Positions 1 to 5,521 of a stretch of 6,768 bases of DNA are shown piece after piece. The notes under the pieces were generated by a model. The model saw only the letters and a program-made list of their open reading frames with translations. It did no database searches and was not told where the DNA came from. This stretch comes from Ignavibacteria bacterium. GTDB taxonomy: Bacteria > Bacteroidota > Ignavibacteria > UBA10030 > UBA6906. Each line of letters begins with the position of its first letter. Positions within the stretch are counted from its first letter, which is position 1. Position numbers and translations under genes: made by a program. The stretch lies in contig JAOUDE010000137.1 of assembly GCA_029859455.1 (NCBI GenBank), positions 1 to 6,768 of the forward strand. The letters run 5' to 3'.

Positions 1-1
1 G

Positions 2-433
2 AAGTATCTGGGAGAGTTTCGCTTCTACCTCGGGGACACGATCGGGACGGATTTCATGTTTGCTGCCCGAGTGCGCGGAGAGATCATCAGTGGCACGTTT
101 CCGTTTTACGAGGCGGCCTTTCTTGGCGGCGTCAGTTCGCTTCGCGGATTCCCTTCCCAGCGGTTCGCCGGCGACGCGAGCCTGCTGGGAAGTGTCGAAC
201 TCAGGTTCTCGATCGGCCGCTGGAAGATCATCGTTCCCACCGAAGTTGGACTCTTCCTGCTCGCCGATGCAGGGAGAGTGTGGGTTGATGGGGAATCCCC
301 CGGAACCTGGCACACGGATGCGGGTGGCGGGATCTGGATCGCACCATTGAATCGCGACACGATTCTCTCGCTTTCCGTTGCGAGGTCGCGGGAGGGATTC
401 TTCATCGGTGGTGGTATCGGGTTCGGTTTCTGA
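2..433 (+). CDS. Omp85/BamA-family outer-membrane beta-barrel protein, C-terminal fragment (5' end outside window)
   Basis: An open frame enters from the left edge and gives the last 143 residues of a protein ending in TGA. The fragment looks like the C-terminal part of the bacterial surface antigen (D15/Omp85) barrel. It has alternating hydrophobic strands with glycines, and an LRGF motif at fragment residues 47-50 matching the conserved (V/L)RG(F/Y) of the barrel's loop 6. A 'LLADAGRVW' strand follows, then a glycine-rich last strand ending in a terminal Phe, the usual barrel-assembly signal. Family members insert in the outer membrane and either assemble other barrels (BamA, TamA) or export proteins. 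The N-terminal part that separates these types (POTRA repeats or a fused enzyme domain) is outside the window, so the subtype cannot be decided. An internal ATG at 56 lies within the barrel and is not the real start. The next gene follows 18 bases later, which suggests cotranscription. Confidence 0.85.
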   Translation, partial: KYLGEFRFYLGDTIGTDFMFAARVRGEIISGTFPFYEAAFLGGVSSLRGFPSQRFAGDASLLGSVELRFSIGRWKIIVPTEVGLFLLADAGRVWVDGESPGTWHTDAGGGIWIAPLNRDTILSLSVARSREGFFIGGGIGFGF

Positions 434-438
434 TCATG

Positions 439-445
439 AAAGGAG
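439..445 (+). promoter_or_regulatory. Shine-Dalgarno site AAAGGAG that fixes a GTG start
   Basis: AAAGGAG lies six bases before the GTG at 452 and supports that codon as the start of the DUF2461 gene. An ATG at 436 is in another frame and lies ahead of this site, and the next in-frame ATG (509) has no such site. Confidence 0.75.
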
Positions 446-451
446 TATACC

Positions 452-1159
452 GTGAAGCGCGATCATCCGCTTGATTCCGAAACGTTTCCTCCGTTCGGCG
501 GTTTCCCGATGGAAGGCCTGGCCTTTCTGAAGAAGTTGAAGCGAAACAACAACAGGCCTTGGTTTCAGAAGCACAAATCTGACTACGAGGACCTCGTCAG
601 ATTCCCGATGCAATCCCTCGTTGCGTCACTGGGCGAAGAGATGAGGTCAGATGCACCGGAGATTGAATTCAACCCCCGGCGGTCCATCTTCAGAATCTAC
701 CGCGATGTCCGCTTCAGCAAGAATAAAGTCCCTTACAAGACGAATATCGGGGCGGCGTTTCCTGTCCGGGGAAGGAAGGGCCCGACGGAATCACCCGGGC
801 TCTATCTCCACATCGAACCAGGCCAGATCTTCATCGGGGGAGGTGTTTATATGCCGACGGGGCCGCAGCTGAAAGCGATCCGGAAGAAGATCGCCGCCGA
901 TCCTTCCTCGTTCTACGACGTTATCAAAGATCCCGGATTTCGACGGATGTTCGGAGGAATTCAGGGGGAGAAACTGACTAAGGCGCCGCTTGGCTACCCA
1001 AAGGATCATCCGATGATCGAGCACCTCCGACATAAGCAGTTTTATGTCGGCCTCATACTCGCCGAGCAGGAATGCCTGAAGCCAGGTTTCCTGATGAAAG
1101 TGACGAAGGGATTCAGGACTGCGATGCCGCTGGTGAGATGGCTCGCGGATATCCGTTAG
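452..1159 (+). CDS. DUF2461 (TIGR02453) family protein
   Basis: A 235-residue soluble protein with a GTG start backed by AAAGGAG six bases upstream. It is recognisable as DUF2461 by several conserved blocks: 'FLKKLKRNNNRPWF' at about residues 25-38, 'RIYRDVRFSKNKVPYKTNIG' at 81-100, 'GGGVYMP' at 129-135 and 'DHPMIEHLRHKQFYV' at 185-199. The length is normal for the family, which is usually about 220-230 residues. No signal peptide or membrane segment is seen, so it is probably cytoplasmic. The family occurs widely in bacteria and in fungi, and its biochemical role is not known to me, so none is proposed. It sits 18 bases after the barrel gene and 12 bases before the transporter, consistent with one transcript. 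Family assignment is confident; function is unknown. Confidence 0.9.
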   Translation: MKRDHPLDSETFPPFGGFPMEGLAFLKKLKRNNNRPWFQKHKSDYEDLVRFPMQSLVASLGEEMRSDAPEIEFNPRRSIFRIYRDVRFSKNKVPYKTNIGAAFPVRGRKGPTESPGLYLHIEPGQIFIGGGVYMPTGPQLKAIRKKIAADPSSFYDVIKDPGFRRMFGGIQGEKLTKAPLGYPKDHPMIEHLRHKQFYVGLILAEQECLKPGFLMKVTKGFRTAMPLVRWLADIR

Positions 1160-1171
1160 GATCGGAGATCC

Positions 1172-2755
1172 ATGGCTGCGACAGGCGATCGAATGTCAGT
1201 CTCCAGGTTGACCGGGCTGGTACTCGGTCCGATTCTCTTTCTTATCGTTGCGTTCGTACTGCCGCCGGAGGTTTTTCGTACGAGCGCGGAAGAACTTCTC
1301 AACGGAAGGGGAGACCCTGATGATCTCCTCCTGCTGACCAGGTCGATGAGCATCATCCTCGGACTCCTTGTTCTCATGGTGACCTGGTGGCTCACCGAGG
1401 CGATTCCGCTCCCCGCAACAGCGCTTCTCCCCCCGGTGGTTCTTCCCTGGATGGAATGTTATGGCGTCGGTCCGTCCGGTCTCCAGCCTTTCACCTTCAA
1501 GTCCGTTCTTGCCTCTTTCGCCAGTCCGGTCATTTTTCTGTTTCTGGGTGGCTTTCTTCTTGCTGCCGCGATGCGGAAATGGGGGTTGGACCGGAGGCTG
1601 ACTTTCTGGCTTCTCGCCCGCGGCCGGATTGCTTCCGATACGCATTATGTTCTCCTGGGAGTAATGACGCTGACCGCGTTCCTGTCGATGTGGATATCGA
1701 ATACCGCCACCGCAGCGCTGATGCTTCCTGTCGGACTGGCGATTGTTGAAAAAACCGGCACCGGAGGGAATGAGAACTTCTCCAAAGCAATGATGCTGGC
1801 GATCGCCTGGTCGGCCTCGGTCGGGGGCCTGGGGACCATCATAGGATCTCCTCCCAACGCAATCGCCATCGGTATCCTCGATACGGCCCTCGCGCACACC
1901 CAGGGGTACAGTGGCATCACGTTTGTTGGCTGGATGATGATAGGGGTTCCGATCGTTATCATTTTTATCCCCGTGATCTGGCGCGTGCTGTTATTTTTTT
2001 TCCCGCCCGAACGCCGGTTGATCGAAGGCGCAGGCAGGCAGTTTCAGAAGGAACACCGCGCGCTGGGATCCTGGTCGAGCGGCGAACGGCTGACAGGTAT
2101 GGTATTTCTTCTTGCGGTTGTTCTCTGGGTCAGCAATCCTTTCTGGGATGCGATACTCCCTGGTTCGATGGCGGACACGCTTGGCGGCGTTGATGAGTTC
2201 GTGATCGGCCTGTTCGCCGGCCTGGTGCTGTTTGTCATTCCTGTCCGCCTCAGGAATCCTGAAGGAGTACTGACATGGCACGATACGCGATGGGTCGACT
2301 GGGGAGTTCTGATTCTGTTCGGGGGCGGGATCGCACTGTCCGATGCCTTGTTTCAGACCGGCGTGGCAGGGTGGATTGCCCGGAATGTGATCGACATGGT
2401 CGGCTTCCAGTCGATCGTCGTTCTGGTTCTGGTTGTGATCCTTCTTGTCGACTTCCTGACCGAGATTGCGTCGAACACCGCGGTCACGACAATGATCGTC
2501 CCCGTGGTGATTTCAGTCGCCATCGCCACCGGGGTCGACCCGGTGACGCTTTCGATCGCCGCGGCGCTCGCCGCATCGATGGCATTCATGCTGCCCGTTG
2601 CCACTCCCCCCAATGCTCTGGTATACGGCACAGGAAAGGTGACGCTGAGAGATATGGTCCGTGCCGGGTTTCTCCTGGACGTGATCGGGTGGATATGTGT
2701 CTTCGTTGTACTCTGGTTCTTCGGCTCGGTCGTTTTCGGTATCGTGACGTTCTGA
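1172..2755 (+). CDS. DASS/SLC13-family sodium-coupled di-/tricarboxylate (or sulfate) transporter
   Basis: A 527-residue inner-membrane protein of the divalent anion:Na+ symporter (DASS, SLC13) family. Both repeat halves carry the diagnostic SNT triplet (residues 176-178 and 434-436), which in the family helps bind Na+ and the carboxylate. Each is followed by a PPN hairpin: 'GSPPN' at 225-229 and 'ATPPN' at 477-481. Residues 468-484 fit the Na+:sulfate symporter signature as I remember it (A-S-x2-F-x2-P-V-A-x3-N-x-L-V). 'WLTEAIP' at 73-79 and 'FLFLGG' at 122-127 are also typical. About 11-14 hydrophobic segments fill the protein, and the length is typical. The likely substrate is succinate, malate, fumarate or citrate, but sequence alone does not separate these from sulfate. 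The ATG at 1172 has GGAG four bases upstream, while the ATG at 1193 lacks a better site. The protein is complete with no frame damage. Confidence 0.92.
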   Translation: MAATGDRMSVSRLTGLVLGPILFLIVAFVLPPEVFRTSAEELLNGRGDPDDLLLLTRSMSIILGLLVLMVTWWLTEAIPLPATALLPPVVLPWMECYGVGPSGLQPFTFKSVLASFASPVIFLFLGGFLLAAAMRKWGLDRRLTFWLLARGRIASDTHYVLLGVMTLTAFLSMWISNTATAALMLPVGLAIVEKTGTGGNENFSKAMMLAIAWSASVGGLGTIIGSPPNAIAIGILDTALAHTQGYSGITFVGWMMIGVPIVIIFIPVIWRVLLFFFPPERRLIEGAGRQFQKEHRALGSWSSGERLTGMVFLLAVVLWVSNPFWDAILPGSMADTLGGVDEFVIGLFAGLVLFVIPVRLRNPEGVLTWHDTRWVDWGVLILFGGGIALSDALFQTGVAGWIARNVIDMVGFQSIVVLVLVVILLVDFLTEIASNTAVTTMIVPVVISVAIATGVDPVTLSIAAALAASMAFMLPVATPPNALVYGTGKVTLRDMVRAGFLLDVIGWICVFVVLWFFGSVVFGIVTF

Positions 2756-2777
2756 CCGCAGAGAACAATAATCTTGT

Positions 2778-2784
2778 GAGGAGG
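2778..2784 (+). promoter_or_regulatory. Strong Shine-Dalgarno site GAGGAGG for the PEBP gene
   Basis: GAGGAGG lies seven bases before the ATG at 2792. It is the best ribosome site of the plus-strand group and gives the PEBP gene independent translation despite its 36-base distance from the transporter stop. Confidence 0.75.
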
Positions 2785-2791
2785 TTCATCG

Positions 2792-3259
2792 ATGAAGCTT
2801 GTCTGTCGCTCCTATCAGGATAAGATTCCGCTTCGGTACGCTCATCTCACGGTTCAGGGAGGGAAGAACATCTCACCGGCGTTTACGTGGACCGATCCGC
2901 CGCATGAGACAAAATCGTTTGTGTTCTCCATCGTTGATCCCCATCCGGTTGCCGACAACTGGGTGCACTGGCTGGTGGTCAACATTCCTTTCAACATCCG
3001 TGAATTGAAAGAGGGGGCATCACGTCACCCTTTGCTTCCGGCCGCCGCTGTTGAATTATACAACTCGTACGGTGAGAAGGGTTACGGGGGGCCGGCGCCT
3101 CCTCCGGGATCGGGGCCGCACCCTTATGTTGCAACGCTGTATGCGCTCGGTGTTGAAACGATCAAACCCGGGAGGGATTCGCTGCTTAATCAGGTTCTCC
3201 GGACCATCGATGGAACAATACTTGCGGAAACATCGGTGACAGGATTCTACGAACGCTGA
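2792..3259 (+). CDS. YbhB/YbcL family Raf kinase inhibitor-like protein (PEBP fold)
   Basis: A 155-residue protein of the phosphatidylethanolamine-binding protein family, bacterial YbhB/YbcL branch, at the usual length. Visible hallmarks in order are 'NISPAFTW' (26-33), a 'VDPHP' pocket strand (48-52), 'NWVHWLVVNIP' (56-66) with the pocket His59, and 'GYGGPAPPPGSGPHPY' (97-112) with His110. No signal peptide is visible, so it is probably cytoplasmic. Family members have a small anion- or phosphate-binding pocket; cellular roles in bacteria are mostly unclear, and the kinase-inhibitor name comes from the eukaryotic homologue. One oddity is that the pocket strand reads DPHP where the family normally has DPDAP, so one acidic pocket residue appears replaced. 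The start is set by GAGGAGG seven bases upstream. It is the last gene of the plus-strand group and faces the oxidoreductase gene with only 20 bases between their stops. Confidence 0.93.
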   Translation: MKLVCRSYQDKIPLRYAHLTVQGGKNISPAFTWTDPPHETKSFVFSIVDPHPVADNWVHWLVVNIPFNIRELKEGASRHPLLPAAAVELYNSYGEKGYGGPAPPPGSGPHPYVATLYALGVETIKPGRDSLLNQVLRTIDGTILAETSVTGFYER

Positions 3260-3279
3260 GCCGGCCCGGGTCCGAGCCT

Positions 3280-4398
3280 CTACAAAGCGTCAACCATCGA
3301 ACGGACCTTCCGGGCGATGGCGGGGGAGGATGTAAGCCCCGGTGAATCGATCCCGATCAGATTGATGAAACCGTTCAGGCCCTTGTCAACCTCGTGTCGG
3401 ATGACGAAATCCTTTGCGTTCTCGTCCGGTTTCTGAAGTTTGGCCCGGATTCCGCTTTGATCCGGGAAGAGATCTTCGTCCTTGATCGAAGGAACAATCC
3501 TGCGTACCGCATTCCCAAATTCATTCAGTCGACCCGCGTCAACCTTGTAGTCCTGTTCACGGCCGGCCAGATACTCCACATCAGGTCCGAAGCGGAGTCC
3601 GCCGCCGAGGTCCACAACCGCGTGGACGCCGAGTGAGTCACGGCTCGGTATCGGGTAGACCAACCGGCTGATGATTCCCCGCTTCGTGCCTCGTACTCCG
3701 AAATAGCTTCCTTTGACCCAGGAGAGTGTATAACCTGCCTTGACAGTGTCGATGCCTGCCATTCCTGCAATGATGTCGGCGTCGAGCCCCGCAGCATTGA
3801 TGACAATCTCAGAGTCGAGGCTGGTCCTGTTGCCGTGGTCATCGACTGTGAGGCGGTACGAGCCGTCATATCGGTCAATGCCGGTGACCGCACACCCGGT
3901 CTGGATAACGGCATCCTGTGCAAGCGCTCTGTGGCGGAAACAGTCCATCAGCCCGTGCGCGCTGATGATCCCGGTCGATTCTGACAGGATGCCGCCGACC
4001 GTTCGGATAGACGGCTCGAGGCGGGCGACAACCTCTGCCGTGAGCAACGTCAGGTCGACTCCGTTTGCCTTTCCATGGTCGTACAGTTGCTCCAGTGTCC
4101 CAACCTCATCCTCCTCTGTTGCCGTAATGACTTTCCCGATCCGCCTGTAAGGAATCCGGTGCTGTTCGCAGAGGCTGTACAACAGTTGACGGCCCTCCAC
4201 GCACAGGCTTGCTTTCAGCGATCCATGAGGGTAGTAGATGCCGGCATGGATCACCTCGCTGTTTCTGCTTGAGGCCTCCCGGCCGCAGGCGGAATGCCGC
4301 TCGAGGAGCACAGTTGGTGAATGCGTGGTCGACAGCTCGGCGGCAATTGCCAGTCCGACCACTCCTCCTCCGATGATTGTTACCGCCGCGTCCGCCAA
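3280..4398 (-). CDS. lhgO: FAD-dependent oxidoreductase, L-2-hydroxyglutarate oxidase (LhgO/L2HGDH) type
   Basis: A 372-residue flavoprotein of the DAO fold. The N terminus 'VTIIGGGVVGLAIAAEL' (6-22) is a dinucleotide-binding GxGxxG loop, and Glu33 sits where the FAD ribose is bound. 'SSRNSEVIHAGIYY' (43-56) closely matches the (T)SRHNSGVIHAGIYY signature of L-2-hydroxyglutarate dehydrogenases. 'NAAGLDAD' (201-208) and the C-terminal 'IGIDSPGLTSSPAIA' (348-362) complete the FAD site. Family members oxidise L-2-hydroxyglutarate to 2-oxoglutarate and pass electrons to the quinone pool at the inner membrane. The start codon is TTG; the frame is closed by a stop at 4429-4431 and has no ATG before the FAD loop. 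No clear Shine-Dalgarno site precedes it, and it lies four bases after the HAD gene's TGA, so translation is probably coupled to that gene. A related 2-hydroxyacid or glycerol-3-phosphate oxidase remains possible. The symbol is by family resemblance. Confidence 0.82.
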   Translation of the reverse strand: MADAAVTIIGGGVVGLAIAAELSTTHSPTVLLERHSACGREASSRNSEVIHAGIYYPHGSLKASLCVEGRQLLYSLCEQHRIPYRRIGKVITATEEDEVGTLEQLYDHGKANGVDLTLLTAEVVARLEPSIRTVGGILSESTGIISAHGLMDCFRHRALAQDAVIQTGCAVTGIDRYDGSYRLTVDDHGNRTSLDSEIVINAAGLDADIIAGMAGIDTVKAGYTLSWVKGSYFGVRGTKRGIISRLVYPIPSRDSLGVHAVVDLGGGLRFGPDVEYLAGREQDYKVDAGRLNEFGNAVRRIVPSIKDEDLFPDQSGIRAKLQKPDENAKDFVIRHEVDKGLNGFINLIGIDSPGLTSSPAIARKVRSMVDAL

Positions 4399-4402
4399 TG
4401 TG

Positions 4403-5296
4403 TCACTCTGTCGGAGTAGGATTTTCGATCACGACCCAGCTTGGATCCGGCCTGAGGCCGGCCTGCCGGAAAAAGGCGTCCGGACCGGTGGTCGATGCGA
4501 TCAGAACTCTCATCCCAGTGGAATAACGAAAAAGGGGGAGATCGTAAATGCTGTCGCTGATCACAATGTGAGGGGGTGGGATTCCCTTCGCCTTGAGAAG
4601 CTCAATCTTCCCGTGACCGACCGGGATCGGGTGAAGAGCTCTGGGAAGACTCAGCTCTCCTGATCGAAGGAGTTCAATTCCCGCAATCCTCTCATGGCTG
4701 ACCGGAAGCCGCTTGCACACTTCTCTGACACTCCACACGTTGCTGCCTGATACGACCCAGATCTGGAATTCCGCAGCTTGCAGTCTGTTTAAGAGTTCGA
4801 CAGTTTCGCGGATGAAGCGAATTCCATGGGGGAGGACGAAGCGACCGAGCAGACTCCCTCTTCGCGGAGAGGTCAATTCCGTGTTCAGTGTGTCTCTTGC
4901 GATCTCCGCAATCTCGGCTTGTGTGAAACCGGCCAGGAGTCTGACAATGTCGCTGCATGCCTTTTCGGTTTCACCTGCCTTCAACTGGCCGAAGTACCAG
5001 TCGAGGAGATGATTGGCGAAGGTCACCAGCCGCCCATCATTCATCCCCTCGTCGGGCGGAGTCTGCACGAGGGACCGGAAAACCTGGTCCAGTTCCTGCC
5101 GTTCCGGATAGTCAGGCCAGAGGCGTGCAGGGGATTCACGGAAGAGAAACCGCTGGATCTGAAAGTAGAACATCGCTTCTCCGATATCCCCTCTGATGAT
5201 TGTCCCGTCGCAATCGACAACGGCGACCGGAGGTGTCTCGTGATCGGACACGAGGGCGTTCGCAAGGAACTCATCAATCGAAGAAGGAAGTCTCAT
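4403..5296 (-). CDS. HAD-superfamily phosphatase (HAD-IB / SerB-like, PF12710-type)
   Basis: A protein of about 297 residues with all four HAD motifs, numbered from the ATG at 5296. Motif I is 'VVDCDGT' with nucleophile Asp28 and acid/base Asp30. Motif II is 'VVSGSN' with Ser183. Motif III is Lys230 in 'GHGK'. Motif IV is 'SDSIYD' with Asp248 and Asp252 for Mg2+, reading SDS where GDS is more usual. Between motifs I and II lies a mostly helical insert of about 120 residues, the C1 cap that selects the substrate, as in phosphoserine and phosphocholine phosphatases. Expected activity is Mg2+-dependent hydrolysis of a small phosphomonoester in the cytoplasm; the substrate is not readable. An in-frame TTG at 5317 has GGGAG five bases upstream and may be the true start (304 residues). 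The frame stays open to a GTG at 5515, but that stretch is Arg/Ser/Cys-rich and covers the lepA promoter, so it is excluded. It is the first gene of a two-gene unit with the oxidoreductase. Confidence 0.85.
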   Translation of the reverse strand: MRLPSSIDEFLANALVSDHETPPVAVVDCDGTIIRGDIGEAMFYFQIQRFLFRESPARLWPDYPERQELDQVFRSLVQTPPDEGMNDGRLVTFANHLLDWYFGQLKAGETEKACSDIVRLLAGFTQAEIAEIARDTLNTELTSPRRGSLLGRFVLPHGIRFIRETVELLNRLQAAEFQIWVVSGSNVWSVREVCKRLPVSHERIAGIELLRSGELSLPRALHPIPVGHGKIELLKAKGIPPPHIVISDSIYDLPLFRYSTGMRVLIASTTGPDAFFRQAGLRPDPSWVVIENPTPTE

Positions 5297-5322
5297 CAGA
5301 ATCTCATAAGATACCAAGAGAG

Positions 5323-5327
5323 CTCCC
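5323..5327 (-). promoter_or_regulatory. Shine-Dalgarno-like GGGAG ahead of an alternative TTG start of the HAD gene
   Basis: On the minus strand GGGAG lies five bases before TTG at 5317-5315, a better site than the weak GAG before the ATG at 5296. Choosing this start adds seven residues. Its GGG also lies in the 3' arm of a small inverted repeat, TCGGG/CCCGA, at 5325-5329 and 5342-5346. Confidence 0.4.
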
Positions 5328-5401
5328 GATCGGCAAGATTGTCGGGACCGGCTTGCATGCCCGGGGTTCCGGATCGGGGAAATCCGTGATCGGCCGCCTC
5401 T

Positions 5402-5433
5402 TTTGCAACTCAGGCACCAAACCTCTATATTTG
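5402..5433 (+). promoter_or_regulatory. Promoter for lepA, fits both sigma70 and Bacteroidetes-type consensus
   Basis: TTGCAA (5403-5408) is followed 17 bases later by TATATT (5426-5431), a good sigma70-like pair. The same bases also give TTTG (5402-5405), a 20-base spacer and TATATTTG (5426-5433), an exact fit to the Bacteroidetes pattern TTTG-N19-21-TAnnTTTG. The predicted start of transcription is near 5438. Direction and position fit lepA at 5518, leaving a leader of about 80 bases. Confidence 0.6.
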
Positions 5434-5435
5434 GT
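5416..5435. repeat. Inverted repeat ACCAAA-N8-TTTGGT over the promoter -10/-7 element
   Basis: Two perfect six-base arms (5416-5421 and 5430-5435) flank eight bases that contain most of the TATATT box. A repressor dimer bound here would block the lepA promoter. Six-base arms can occur by chance and the right arm is partly the promoter element itself, so an operator role is only a possibility. Confidence 0.3.
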
Positions 5436-5437
5436 CT

Positions 5438-5490
5438 GTCCGTTCCGACCCGTGACCACCTCCGTGTACGGTCGGCCGGACATTTTTTTT
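5438..5490 (+). terminator. Terminator-like stem-loop with eight-T tract in the lepA leader (possible attenuator)
   Basis: The left arm GTCCG-TT-CCGACC (5438-5450) pairs with the right arm GGTCGG-C-CGGAC (5470-5481). This gives six plus five base pairs separated by a small internal loop, with a 19-base apical loop. A single A and eight Ts (5483-5490) follow at once, the layout of an intrinsic terminator. The nearest plus-strand gene upstream ends more than 2 kb away, so it does not end a transcription unit. It lies between the lepA promoter and lepA and begins at the predicted +1, so it would act as an attenuator or a 5' protective hairpin. The apical loop is large for a terminator, which lowers confidence. 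No folding energy was computed. Confidence 0.5.
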
Positions 5491-5500
5491 GAGGAGTTTT

Positions 5501-5521
5501 GTGAAGAATCCGCACATATGA
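5501..5521 (+). other. Possible six-codon leader mini-ORF (MKNPHI) overlapping the lepA start
   Basis: GAGGAG (5491-5496) lies four bases before GTG at 5501. From there the frame reads Met-Lys-Asn-Pro-His-Ile and stops at TGA 5519-5521, which overlaps the lepA ATG as ATGA. lepA itself has no good ribosome site at normal distance, so ribosomes finishing this mini-ORF could restart on lepA. Its first three residues equal the usual LepA N terminus (MKN), though in another frame. It could also be chance, with GAGGAG serving lepA from 21 bases away. Confidence 0.3.

Larger units (their letters stand above)
5297..5517. other. Divergent intergenic region between the HAD gene and lepA
   Basis: About 220 bases without a credible protein gene on either strand. 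The right half (from about 5402) holds the plus-strand signals for lepA: a promoter, a terminator-like stem-loop and the start of a mini-ORF. The left half (5297-5400) is GC-rich with several short inverted repeats such as CGGAT/ATCCG at 5370-5386 and CCCGA/TCGGG at 5325-5346. I found no convincing minus-strand promoter for the HAD gene. The palindromic TTGCAA at 5403-5408 could serve as a -35 in either direction, but no matching -10 lies at the right distance on the minus strand. Confidence 0.6.

Noticed and set aside
1196..1897. A 233-codon open frame antisense to the transporter
   Set aside because: It mirrors the well-supported DASS gene, has biased low-complexity composition (Gly, Arg, Glu, Gln) and no recognisable domain.
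2275..2823. A 182-codon plus-strand frame spanning the transporter end and the PEBP start
   Set aside because: It is an alternate frame of two clearly identified genes, very rich in Arg and Asp, and has no independent support.
5328..5394. Three GATCGG copies upstream of the HAD gene as a possible binding-site array
   Set aside because: GATCGG occurs many times elsewhere in the window, including inside genes, so the cluster is not distinctive; the spacing is also irregular.
5297..5515. N-terminal extension of the HAD gene to a GTG at 5515 (73 extra residues)
   Set aside because: The extension is rich in Arg, Ser and Cys with no domain character, covers the lepA promoter and hairpin, and would begin two bases from the lepA start. 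The HAD fold is complete without it.
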